64,000 nt of DNA from Nitrospinota bacterium. Lineage in GTDB: Bacteria > 2-12-FULL-45-22 > JACOWJ01. Below are positions 1-9,464 of this stretch, in pieces (position 1 is the stretch's first letter; every line of letters starts with the position of its first letter). The notes under the pieces were generated by a model. It was not told where the DNA came from. It ran no database searches and saw nothing but the letters and a program-made list of their open reading frames with translations. Location of the stretch: positions 1 through 64,000 of the forward strand of contig JACOWJ010000029.1 in NCBI GenBank assembly GCA_016176845.1, given 5' to 3'. Position numbers and translations under genes: made by a program.

Positions 1-54
1 CACGGTGATCTCCGTCGGCGTCCCCTTGGCCTCGACGCGGTCAAGTTCTGACAT
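1..54 (-). CDS. 5' end of a CDS running off the left edge (MSELDRVEAKGTPTEITV...)
   Basis: ATG on the minus strand at 52-54 with upstream AGGAGGCAG; open to the window edge. Confidence 0.5.
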   Translation of the reverse strand, partial: MSELDRVEAKGTPTEITV

Positions 55-436
55 CTTTTCTGCCTCCTTACCAGGCTGATGGGCGGGGGCCGGTGGGTAA
101 GGCACCGGCCCGGGGCTGCAGACCCGTCTCCGCCCGAAGGTTGTTAGTTGGACATAATTATATCACGCCGCCCTTCCGCCCCCGAAGGGAATTTGACACC
201 GCATAAGGAGAAAGGGGAAGCCCAGGAAGCGCCAACCTCCGGCCTCTTCCAGCCACTCAAGTTGACACCAACCCCGACGCCAACCGGGGTGGAAAACGGT
301 GATATTCGCTGGTATGAAGGGACAGGGAGAGAGGGCCTAAGTGATTGATTTTGTTTATTTCGTGATACTGGAGGGTACGGGATGGGGTGGCGATACTGGA
401 ATATCTGGTACCGGGATGCGTAGCCTAGAACCCCCA

Positions 437-487
437 AGAGCGAGCAAGATAGGCTTCTTCATGAATCTTGCTCGCTCTCTCTTTTTC
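437..487 (+). terminator. Rho-independent terminator-like hairpin
   Basis: Perfect 14-bp inverted repeat AGAGCGAGCAAGAT/ATCTTGCTCGCTCT followed by CTCTTTTTCG. Confidence 0.6.
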
Positions 488-493
488 GTTCCC

Positions 494-3019
494 TTAGATT
501 ACCCCTTCCTCTCGAAGCCCGCCCAGCTCCTCCCCCTGGAAGTCCAGCAGGTTCCTATAGATCTCCTCGTTGTGCTGGCCCAGCAGGGGCCCGGCGCTCC
601 TGACCTTCCCGGGGGTTAGCGACAGCTTGGGGACCACGTCCTGCATCTTGACCGAGCCCAAGGCCGGGTCCTCCACCGTGAGGATGTTGCCGCGGGCCCG
701 GTAGTGAGGATCCTCGAAGATATCCCGGATGTCGTAGACCAGGCCCGTGGGGATCTCGTGCTCCTCCAGGAGATTGATGAGCTCCTCGGCCCGCATCCCC
801 CGGGTCCACGCGACCACGATCTGGCTGAGGAGCTCGTTGTTCTCCATCCGCCGCTTGACGATGGTGTCGAAGCGGGGATCCCGGGCAAGCTCTTCTCTCC
901 CCATGGCCCGACACAGCCGGGCAAAGTGACGGTCTTCCGGGAAGAGGATGGCCACCCACTTGCCGTCCCGGGTCGGGTAGACCACCTGGACCCCGGCCGC
1001 CGGCAGGGAATGGCCCCTCCGCTCGGGCAGCACCCCCAGCTTGTCGTACATCGGGAGGGCCCGGAAGGAGAAGCGGAAGAGGGGCTCGTAGAGGGAGAGG
1101 TCCACCCACTGTCCCTTGCCGGACCGCTGGCGCCGGTAGAGGGCGGCCAGGGTGGAGATGGCCGCAAGGAGCCCGGCCAGGTACTCCGCCATGGAGAGGG
1201 AGGGCTTTACCGGCAGCCCATCGGGGAAACCGGTGCAGAAGGTCAGGCCGCCGAAGGCCGCGGCCACGGCGTCGCAGGAGGGGCGGTGGCGGTAGGGGCC
1301 GCTTTGGCCAAACCCGCTCACCCTCACCAGGATGAGCTTAGGATTGAGCCGCTTCAATTCCTCGAACCCCAGCCCCCATGCCTCCAGGGTACCGGGGCGG
1401 AAGCTCTCGATGACCAGATCGGAGAGGCCCACCAGCCGCCGGAAGATCTCCCTCCCCTTCTCCTTCCTCAGGTCCAGGGTCAGGGAGCGCTTGTTCCTCC
1501 CCTCTACCGACCACCAGAGGGAATGGCTCTGATCGAAGGGCGGGCGATGGCGCAAGGGGTCTCCCACGCCGGGCTCCTCGATCTTGATCACCTCGGCCCC
1601 AAAATCGGCCAGCAGGGTCGCCCCGAAGCCGCCCGCCAGGCCCGGCCCCAACTCCAGGACCCTCAGCCCGGCCAGGACCTGCTCCCCGTCCGGCGGAGCG
1701 GAAAGGGAGGGAGACTGGGCTGGCCTCTCCTCCCGGTGGGGCCTTTTGAGCTGGGAGCAGATCTCCCTCTGGTGCTCCCCCAGCGTCGGGCCGGTATCCC
1801 GGATCCGGCCTGGGGTCTCAGAGAGCCGGGGCACCAGGTTGGGCACCTTCACCCGTCCCATGACCGGATCTTCCATCTCGATGAAACTCTGCCGGGCCTG
1901 ATAATGGGGGTCCTTCACGGCGTCCCGGACGGTGTAGATGGGGCTGAAGGGGACCTCGGCCTCCTCGAGAGTCCTGGTCAGCCCGGCAAGGGGATGGCCT
2001 TTGGCCCAGGCCCCCACGATCCCGTTAATTTCCTCGGCGTGGTCCGCCCGGTGGGCCATCGTGCCAAAGCGGGGGTCCCGGAGAAGCTCCTCTCTCCCCA
2101 TGGCCTGACACAGCCGGGCGAAGCCCTCCTCGCTGTCGGCCACGATGACGAGCAGTTGGTGATCCTGGGTTTCGAAGAGGTCTCCCGGGGCAATGCTGGG
2201 ATGCCGGTTGCCGGTGCGGTTTCTCACCAGGCCCAGTTTGTCATAGGCCGCCACGTTAAACTCGGAGAAGCGGAAGATGGCCTCATATTGGGCGATGTCG
2301 GCCCACTGACCCCGGCCGGTCTTCTCGCGATAATAGACGGCGAGGAGGGAGGCCAGGGCGTTGAAGGCGGCCGAGGCGTAATCGCAGAGGATCAGGCCGG
2401 GCGTCAGGGGAGGCCCATCGGGGTAGCCCGTGAGGTGGAGCAACCCTCCCATGGCCGCCCCCACGGTGTCATAAGAGGTCCGGTGACTGTAGGGACCCTC
2501 CTGCCCAAATCCACTGACCCGCACCAGGATCACCCGGTCATTGGCCCACTTCAGCGCTTCATAGCCGATTCCCCATCCCTCCAGCCGGCCCGGCCGGTAG
2601 TTCTCCACCACCACATCATACTCCTTGACCAGCTCCCGGATCAGCGCCTGGCCTTCGGCGGTATGGAGATCGACCTCGATCGATTTCTTGTTGCGCAGCT
2701 CGACCAGCTTCGAGAAAGAGGCCCCCTCATAGAAAGGGGGCATCCGCCGCATGGTGCATCCCTCCCCGGGGATCTCCACCTTGACCACCTCGGCCCCCAA
2801 TTCGGCCAGCAGGCTGGGGCCAAAGGGGCCGGCCCCGGCCAGGCCCAGGTCGAGGATTTTCAATCCCTCCAGCGGGCCCCGCAGATCTTCCTTCTCCTGG
2901 GAGCGAGCCCCCACTTCTTCCAGGGCCGACCGATCGGTCTCCGCCTCCTCGATGGCCAAACCGGCCTCTAACTCCATGGAGCTCAGCGTCCTCTCCTCCT
3001 CCGGATAATTCTCTGCCAT
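494..3019 (-). CDS. CaiB/BaiF (class III) CoA-transferase, tandem fusion of two domains
   Basis: Two copies of the family pattern in one ORF: GLKILDLGLAGAGPFGPSLLAELGAEVVKVE...NKKSIEVDL and GLRVLELGPGLAGGFGATLLADFGAEVIKIE...NKRSLTLDL. Confidence 0.93.
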   Translation of the reverse strand: MAENYPEEERTLSSMELEAGLAIEEAETDRSALEEVGARSQEKEDLRGPLEGLKILDLGLAGAGPFGPSLLAELGAEVVKVEIPGEGCTMRRMPPFYEGASFSKLVELRNKKSIEVDLHTAEGQALIRELVKEYDVVVENYRPGRLEGWGIGYEALKWANDRVILVRVSGFGQEGPYSHRTSYDTVGAAMGGLLHLTGYPDGPPLTPGLILCDYASAAFNALASLLAVYYREKTGRGQWADIAQYEAIFRFSEFNVAAYDKLGLVRNRTGNRHPSIAPGDLFETQDHQLLVIVADSEEGFARLCQAMGREELLRDPRFGTMAHRADHAEEINGIVGAWAKGHPLAGLTRTLEEAEVPFSPIYTVRDAVKDPHYQARQSFIEMEDPVMGRVKVPNLVPRLSETPGRIRDTGPTLGEHQREICSQLKRPHREERPAQSPSLSAPPDGEQVLAGLRVLELGPGLAGGFGATLLADFGAEVIKIEEPGVGDPLRHRPPFDQSHSLWWSVEGRNKRSLTLDLRKEKGREIFRRLVGLSDLVIESFRPGTLEAWGLGFEELKRLNPKLILVRVSGFGQSGPYRHRPSCDAVAAAFGGLTFCTGFPDGLPVKPSLSMAEYLAGLLAAISTLAALYRRQRSGKGQWVDLSLYEPLFRFSFRALPMYDKLGVLPERRGHSLPAAGVQVVYPTRDGKWVAILFPEDRHFARLCRAMGREELARDPRFDTIVKRRMENNELLSQIVVAWTRGMRAEELINLLEEHEIPTGLVYDIRDIFEDPHYRARGNILTVEDPALGSVKMQDVVPKLSLTPGKVRSAGPLLGQHNEEIYRNLLDFQGEELGGLREEGVI

Positions 3020-3111
3020 CTATTGCCCTCCTGCCCTTTTGCCGCGCTATGGCGGGGTTTGTAAAGATGCCTTCTCTCCATCAGGGATTTTCTTTGCCAT
3101 GGCTGAGATGA

Positions 3112-4185
3112 TCAAGTGGCCTCCACATAACAGTATTCCGGGGCATGGGGGTTGAGCCAGCACTTGGGGTCCGACTCCTGGATATCTCCCAGGTAGTAAT
3201 AGGCGTTGGCCCGACAGCCGAAGCAGACGTCCCGGTTAGGGCATTCCGTCCCGCAGTAGCCCTTGATCTCGTATCGGCACAGCAGGTGATCCCGGTGGCG
3301 CTCGTAGATCGTCCGCAGCTCCTCCTGGTAGATCGACCCCACGGAAAGCTCCCGGAGCGGGTTGCAGGGAGAGACAGCGCCGTTGGCGTGGACCTGGAAG
3401 TAGGTGCGGCAGAAGTACTTGCCGAAGTCGGTCGGGCCGATGCGCAGCCAGTGTTCCCCGAGCTTTCTGGCGTGGTACTCGTGGGCCCGGCGGTACTCCG
3501 AGAGGCTGGGCTCCAGGTGCTGGAGGTTCTTGCCGAACCCGATCCCCTTCAAGGAGCAGATGCAGACGTAGCGCATCCCGATCTCGTCGATGAGCCAGTC
3601 GAGCGTCTCCTCGATCGTCTCGATGATCGGCTTGCTCAGCGTGATCACCCCCATCAGCTTGTCCAGCGGGAAGCCCGCCTCTTGCAGGTAGCGGAACCCG
3701 CGGATCTTCTGCTCCAGGGTCCGAGGAGCGGTGTGGACCTGGTCGTACACCTCTTGCCGCAGGGTATCCAGGTGGGTGACCAGGAGCGAGAGGCCACTCT
3801 CCGATAGGCGACACAACCTCCTGGCCGTCTCCTGGTTGATCATGATGTTGATGTCGATCCCGACCGTCAACCCCTTTTCCACGGCGTACAGGGTCAGGTC
3901 GAACCAATCGGGATGCAGGAGGGGATCTCCGCCGGTATAGAGGACCTCTCGCACGCCGAGCGCGACCGCTTGATCGATCAGCTTGCGGACCAGGTCAGCC
4001 GGCAGAGTCTGGCTGTCCTTGGCGTCGGTGGAGCTGGCGAAGCAAAAGGAACAGCTGCCGGCGCAGCGGCTGGTCAGCTCGATGCACATCATCTCCGCCG
4101 TGCCCTTCTCCTCGCACTCCATCCGCTCTGGGGGAAGGACCAGCTTGTTGAACATCGGATCGCTGCAGGAAGCTGCAAAGACCAT
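3112..4185 (-). CDS. Radical SAM protein with SPASM-like C-terminal Cys cluster
   Basis: CAGSCSFC (CX3CX2C) plus C-terminal CGTECPNRDVCFGC; start set at MVFAASC with upstream AGGAGGACG. Confidence 0.9.
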   Translation of the reverse strand: MVFAASCSDPMFNKLVLPPERMECEEKGTAEMMCIELTSRCAGSCSFCFASSTDAKDSQTLPADLVRKLIDQAVALGVREVLYTGGDPLLHPDWFDLTLYAVEKGLTVGIDINIMINQETARRLCRLSESGLSLLVTHLDTLRQEVYDQVHTAPRTLEQKIRGFRYLQEAGFPLDKLMGVITLSKPIIETIEETLDWLIDEIGMRYVCICSLKGIGFGKNLQHLEPSLSEYRRAHEYHARKLGEHWLRIGPTDFGKYFCRTYFQVHANGAVSPCNPLRELSVGSIYQEELRTIYERHRDHLLCRYEIKGYCGTECPNRDVCFGCRANAYYYLGDIQESDPKCWLNPHAPEYCYVEAT

Positions 4186-4528
4186 AATCACGTCCTCCTT
4201 TCTTAGGGCGTATGGGTAGGGAGCTCTCTGCTCCCAGACCGTGGATTGGCGGCTGACTGGGGCATTGCTCGGATTCGCTTTCACTCGAAACTTATGCATC
4301 TCCCAGGGAGCTTGAACTGGAAATCGACAGGCGGCAGCGGGGCAGATTCGGGAAAGACTAAGGAGAATCGGGTTCAGTGTGGCATCCTCCTTATCTCACC
4401 CTGGCGATATTTTGTCAACAGTTTCTTTGCTGTGCGACCCCCAATTGTCCTTGTCATTCTCCCCCGAATTCGCTATCCTGAAATGGTTCATCTCCAGGAG
4501 CATGAAGTCCCAAAAAGAGGAGATCTTG

Positions 4529-4669
4529 CTAGTACACATTGGCGGAAATGATTCTCTGGTTCTTGCTTCCCTGGGATTGCTTCGCTGCGCTCGCAATGAC
4601 AGGGACAGGTCATTGCGAGCGCAGCGAAGCAATCTAAACCAGCGAGAAACTTGCGCCAAGGTGTACTAG
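4529..4669. repeat. MITE-like element, family A copy 1
   Basis: Imperfect TIRs CTAGTACACATTGGCGGAAATGATTCTC / CTAGTACACCTTGGCGCAAGTTTCTC flanking the palindrome GATTGCTTCGCTGCGCTCGCAATGAC...GTCATTGCGAGCGCAGCGAAGCAATC; second copy near 39.64 kb. Confidence 0.85.
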
Positions 4670-4869
4670 CGGAGGCCAACGTGGTGAGAGCCCGCTACCC
4701 CCAGTGGACATCAACCACATCCATACGGACGGCAGACGGACCTGTACGACCTCCTGGTAGGCTATCGGCCTCTGGATGCCACCCAAGGCTCTGGGAGGCA
4801 TCCGGCAGCACCAGGGTAGAGGAAGGCTTCTATAAGGTATGATAAAGGCATGGATGCGGCTATTTAGAT

Positions 4870-5551
4870 TAACATTTTTGGCTTAAATTGTCTTTTTAAT
4901 ATCCCCAAATGATATATTATTTGCGAAAGACGCCCCTATAGTTATCAATACATTTCCAAAAAACGGTGAAGATAAAGTAAGTGTGGCCTTGTCCGAAATA
5001 GTCGTTGAATTTAATCGTCCTCTGCAGAAAAGAGTAATGATGAATTCCTTTTCAGAGTTATCAAGCACGAATACACCCATTTTCTAATCCGTGAAAAAAT
5101 TGGAAAATATGAGATTCCCATGTGGCTAGATGAAGGCCTCGCTGAATATGTTGCGTACTCTCTTCCTCCTTTTGAGATGGAGAAAAGTTATTTGGGATTT
5201 GGAGATATGTATTTTAGAGAAGCTATAAATAATAACGAATTAATAGATTGGGATATTTTATTTAGAACCGATAGAAGATACTTCTTAAGTTTGCCAGAAA
5301 AAGAGAGATCATATAAATTCCGATTGGCATATAGCCAGTGCTTCACATTTGTAAAATTTTTGATTGATACGTATGGTATTGAGAAACTTTTTAATTTACT
5401 TGAAATTTTTTCTCATAACGATAACTTGAAAGAAGTATTTGAAATAGTTTATGAAGAGGGGTTTGAAAAAATTGAGAAAAAATGGTTTGAATTGCAAAAA
5501 GCGCACCTTTCTTCCAAGATGAAGGCAGGCTGGCAAACGACCCCATTTTAA
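4870..5551 (+). pseudogene. Degraded Ig-like (Big_5-type) plus gluzincin (peptidase MA-like) protein
   Basis: Frame 1: APIVINTFPKNGEDKVSVALSEIVVEFNRPL; frame 2: RVIKHEYTHFLIREKIGKYEIPMWLDEGLAEYVAY (HExxH...EGLAEY). Frames join at about 5045. Confidence 0.7.
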
Positions 5552-5578
5552 ACCCTGTTTGGCGGGAAGGAGGAAGGT

Positions 5579-5866
5579 ATGTACGGCTGGACCGGGACCC
5601 TGCTGCGGGTCGATCTGTCCTCGGGAAGGATCGAAAAGGAGCCCCCGGATCGCGAGCTGGGGGCCAGCTACATCGGAGGAAGGGAGATCAATGCCCGGAT
5701 CCTTTACGATGGGCATCGGCCGGACATCGATCCCCAACGGTTCGAGCAGATGCTCACGGAGTATTACCGGATGCGAGGCTGGGACGTGAAGACGGCCCCC
5801 CCCGCCGGGCCACCCTGGAGAGGCTGGGCCTGCGGGACGTAGCCGATGACCTGGAGCCCGGGGGAT
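5579..5866 (+). pseudogene. Aldehyde:ferredoxin oxidoreductase remnant: N- and C-termini joined, middle missing
   Basis: MYGWTGTLLRVDLSSGRIEKEPPDRELGASYIGGREINARILYD joined to FEQMLTEYYRMRGWD, then frameshift to ATLERLGLRDVADDL. Confidence 0.8.
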
Positions 5867-5964
5867 CGTCGTCAACAGTGGATGACCCGGGCCATAGCTG
5901 CCCCGAGACGATGCTCAGCGTCCATGCCACGCGAATATGATCCCGGCGGGCAGCCTCGGGGTCA

Positions 5965-6807
5965 TCAGGACCTCTCGGAGCTAGGCTCCGGCGATGTGGC
6001 TTGCCCATCGATGAGCTGCCACACTTTCATCGTCCGGGCCAGATGCGCCGCCTTATCCGTAACCCTCTTTCCTGCCACTACCGGAAGGGCAGGGGTGCCG
6101 ACTTTGGCCAAAAGCGCAGCCTTTCGTACCGCCCGCTCCACGTCTTGGGGGCCCACTCCCCACGAGACCTCCACCACTACGTAAACCTCGGCGCCGTCCT
6201 CCCGACGCCTCCCCCGAACCACAAGGTCGGCCCAGGTGACGTCCTCCGCCTCGGCTTCGGAGAGCTCTCCTCTCTCCACGGCTTCCTCAAGCAGGAAGGA
6301 AAGCGCCTCGGTGGAAAGCACCTGGGCCCTGCGGACCAGGCGAGCAAGGTAGGCAGGGGCCCTTTCGCGGTAGCGGCGCTCAAGGCTATCTCCTTTCAGC
6401 TCACCGACCTCATTGGTCAGGGTGTGAAGGGCTATGGTCAACTCCGCCACCTGTCCTTCGACCCGTCTTTGGGCCTCGGCCAGCTCCGCCACTCGCCCTT
6501 CGGTCCGTCTTTGGGCCTCGATGAGCTCTTGAAAACGCCGCTCGGTCTCGGCTCGAAGGCTGGCCACCTGCTCGGGGAGGGACAAAAGCTCGTCGGTGAG
6601 CACCAGGCGGCGAAGTTCCACCCGCCACTCGGGCCTCTCCTCTAAAATTCGGACCAGATCCCGAAATTCCTCTACCGTAAAGGGCATCCTTCCTCTTCTC
6701 CGGACTGCCGTAACCATCGCCGCCCTTGTCCAGATGTTCCCCCTGCCCAGCGGCACCTGCGACTTCATCGGTGTGCTGAGATCATTCCGCAGCCCAATCC
6801 TGCTCAT
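5965..6807 (-). CDS. Coiled-coil protein with C-terminal PD-(D/E)XK nuclease-like domain
   Basis: Repeated LxEAQRRxEGxVAEL coiled coil followed by ADLVVRGRRREDGAEVYVVVEVSW. Start may be the internal MPFTVEEF. Confidence 0.65.
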   Translation of the reverse strand: MSRIGLRNDLSTPMKSQVPLGRGNIWTRAAMVTAVRRRGRMPFTVEEFRDLVRILEERPEWRVELRRLVLTDELLSLPEQVASLRAETERRFQELIEAQRRTEGRVAELAEAQRRVEGQVAELTIALHTLTNEVGELKGDSLERRYRERAPAYLARLVRRAQVLSTEALSFLLEEAVERGELSEAEAEDVTWADLVVRGRRREDGAEVYVVVEVSWGVGPQDVERAVRKAALLAKVGTPALPVVAGKRVTDKAAHLARTMKVWQLIDGQATSPEPSSERS

Positions 6808-6897
6808 ATGCCTATTATAAGCCCTTTCAACTCTTTGTGCCAGTCCACCGAGGCCTTTCGAGCCGTTTTAGCCAGCACTGGCGACCGGCACCTCCTT

Positions 6898-8076
6898 CTA
6901 GCGGTCGATCTCCACCCCGCCGATCTGCCGCCGGACCTCGTCCCACAGCAGGGTATAGTTGGCGCAGCGGTAGCAGTTCAGCAGGCCCCGGCGGGACCAC
7001 TCCTCGGCGAGCACCTCCGGCAGGTGTCTCCCCATAATCCTCACCACCTTCTCGTTCACCTCCAGCATCCATTCGGGATAGGGGGCGCGGTGTCCCTCGA
7101 GCTTCGATCCCACCCCGACGAACCAGGGCTGCAGCAGCAGGACGATCCCCCGTTCGGCCAGGGACTGAGCCGCCTCGAAGTAGTGGACCTTCTCCTCCAA
7201 CCCCAGGACTAACTGGGTGTAGACGTTGCCCTTGCCGAAGACGGTGACGGCATGGTCCAGGGCCCGCTCGTAGATGTCCCGCCCCAGGTTTTTGGCCTTC
7301 CCGGGGCAGAGGGCCTCGAACATGTTCCGGTCCCAGACCTCGATGTCGTAGACCACGCTGCGAGCCCCGGCCTCGTAGAGCCGCTCGTTCTCCGAGAGGT
7401 CACGGGGAGCGGCGATGTTGAGGCCGAAGGGGACGTCCTCCCGCCCGCTGTGCCTTTTCACCGCCTCCATGATGGCGATGCAGGCGTCGGAGACGCGGGT
7501 CCTCGGCAGGGAGCCGCCGGAGAGGATCAGGTGGATATAGGGCCTCTCCTTCAGGGCGGCGGCCGCCGTTTCGCCGATCTGGTCGGCCCGCTTGGAGGGA
7601 AGGATGGCGTCCTTATGGTGGTTGGCCGTGGCGTTGATGTTGCAAAAGCGGCACTGCAGGCCTCCCTCCCAGTTCATGCAGTAGTAGCTGAACATGATGG
7701 CCCCGCAGCACTCCCCGATAAGGGGTATCACCTTGCGCATCTCCAGCCCATCGGAGGTGCACTGGCCGTAGTAAGCGGGCCGCTCGGTCCACTCGACGGT
7801 GCTGACGAACCGGCCTTCCTTCTCCAGCACCAGCACGCCATCCTCCTTCCGGATGAGGTAGGGCGAGCGGGGGTCCACCCGGACGAATACCACCGACCCC
7901 AGGGGGAACCGGATATCGCAGGGAAACGCGTGCTCCACGTACTCGGCGCAGTAGTCGAAGATGAGTGGGACGTTCTCCTTGTAGCGCTCTCCCACCCCCT
8001 CCAGGGCGGCTGGGTCCAGTCGCACCCCTTCCACCATCGCGCCCATCTTGGCCTCGATCTCTGGCGATAGGTCCAT
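6898..8076 (-). CDS. Radical SAM protein with CX8CX2C motif
   Basis: YYCMNWEGGLQCRFCNIN and ILSGGSLPRTR. Confidence 0.8.
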   Translation of the reverse strand: MDLSPEIEAKMGAMVEGVRLDPAALEGVGERYKENVPLIFDYCAEYVEHAFPCDIRFPLGSVVFVRVDPRSPYLIRKEDGVLVLEKEGRFVSTVEWTERPAYYGQCTSDGLEMRKVIPLIGECCGAIMFSYYCMNWEGGLQCRFCNINATANHHKDAILPSKRADQIGETAAAALKERPYIHLILSGGSLPRTRVSDACIAIMEAVKRHSGREDVPFGLNIAAPRDLSENERLYEAGARSVVYDIEVWDRNMFEALCPGKAKNLGRDIYERALDHAVTVFGKGNVYTQLVLGLEEKVHYFEAAQSLAERGIVLLLQPWFVGVGSKLEGHRAPYPEWMLEVNEKVVRIMGRHLPEVLAEEWSRRGLLNCYRCANYTLLWDEVRRQIGGVEIDR

Positions 8077-8243
8077 GGGTTCTCCTCCTTAAGGGCCCTT
8101 GTGTTTTCCGTTCGACGTGCACAGACGGGGGCTCATCTTATTCCCTTTCTCCGCGTCCTCTGCGATCTATGCGGTGAGCCTTCCCATTTTCAAGGCATTC
8201 ATGGGTAAGGACCCAGGGACGATGATTTCGGGATTTGCGGGGT

Positions 8244-9380
8244 TCATAAAGAGCTGTTCACCGAGCATTCCATATGAGGATTTTCGGCGTTGAAGGACAG
8301 GCATTTGTTGCATTCGATGCACGGCACGATCTGATCCTTCTCGCCTCGAAGGCTCTTGCTCACAAATTCCGGATCGGCGATCAAGGCCCTGCAGATCGCG
8401 ACCAGGTCCGCACATCCCTCTTCCAGGGCCCTCTCCGCCCGGTCCAGATCCAGGATCTTGCCCACGCAAATCACCGGGATATTGACGCTCTCCTTGATGC
8501 CCTTGGCTAATCGGAGATAGACGCCTTGATGGATCTTCTCGTCGCTATCAGCCATGTTGGATGCCACACTGCCCGATACATCGATCCCCGCAGCGCCGTT
8601 TTCCTCTAAAATCCGGGCGATCTCCTGGGCATCCTCCAGGTGCAGGCCGCCCTCTAAGAATTCATCCGCGCTGATTCGCACCAACAGGGGGAAGTCCTCT
8701 CCCACCTTCCCCCGGCTCTTCTTTAAGATGTTGACCACGAACCGGGCCCGGTCCTTCAAAGAGCCTCCGTAATGATCTTTCCGCTGGTTGGAGAGGGGGG
8801 ATAAGAATTGATGGATCAGATATCCATGAGCGCCATGGAGCTCTACCATCCGGGCGCCCGCCTTCTTGGCCCTGAGGGCCGCTTCGGCGAAGGCGTCTTC
8901 CAGGTCTTCTACCTCGTTCCCGGCCAACTCCCTGACCTCTCCCCGCCATAGGGGACAGGGAATGGAGGAGGGGCCTACCTTCTTGAGCCCTCCAACGATC
9001 TTCGACGAGGTCTGGCGCCCGGTATGGCCGATCTGGATGGCAGGCACCGACCCGGCCTCCCTGATGGAGGAAAACAGCTTCGAGAGGCCTGGAATGAACC
9101 GGTCATCGTAGATCATGGCGGAGTAAAAGGAGAATCGGCCTTCGGGAGAGACTGCGGTCGCGCCGGCAATCGTCAGGCCAACCTGGTTCTCGGCGATCCG
9201 TTTATGGAAATGGATCAGCCGATCGGCAACCTCTCCATCTTTAGTGGCATAATTGTTCACCACCGCAGGGAAGACGATCCGATTGGGGAGATTAACCCCT
9301 TTGATCTTCAAGGGGCTCATGAGCCTTGGATATTGGGACATCTTCTTTTCCCTCCCGCTCGGCCTCGCTCGCCATAACAA
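8244..9380 (-). CDS. NADH:flavin oxidoreductase / Old Yellow Enzyme-like TIM barrel
   Basis: MSPLKIKGVNLPNRIVFPA, ELHGAHGYLIHQFLSPLSNQRKDHYGGSLKDRARF, CIECNKC near the C-terminus. Start probably the internal MSQYPRLMSPLKI. Confidence 0.9.
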   Translation of the reverse strand: MLWRARPSGREKKMSQYPRLMSPLKIKGVNLPNRIVFPAVVNNYATKDGEVADRLIHFHKRIAENQVGLTIAGATAVSPEGRFSFYSAMIYDDRFIPGLSKLFSSIREAGSVPAIQIGHTGRQTSSKIVGGLKKVGPSSIPCPLWRGEVRELAGNEVEDLEDAFAEAALRAKKAGARMVELHGAHGYLIHQFLSPLSNQRKDHYGGSLKDRARFVVNILKKSRGKVGEDFPLLVRISADEFLEGGLHLEDAQEIARILEENGAAGIDVSGSVASNMADSDEKIHQGVYLRLAKGIKESVNIPVICVGKILDLDRAERALEEGCADLVAICRALIADPEFVSKSLRGEKDQIVPCIECNKCLSFNAENPHMECSVNSSL

Positions 9381-9464
9381 GATCAGCCTTCCATGTCATT
9401 GCGAGAAGCGTTAGCGACGAAGCAATCTCAGTTCGGTTAAATAGACGGGATTCGCCTGAATTGC

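Noticed and set aside
704-2971. 755-aa plus-strand ORF
   Set aside because: Antisense shadow of the CaiB/BaiF gene in GC-rich DNA; low-complexity translation with no recognisable domain.
4379-4679. Small ORFs containing SLRAQRSN / RCARND
   Set aside because: Spurious translations of the MITE-like palindrome.
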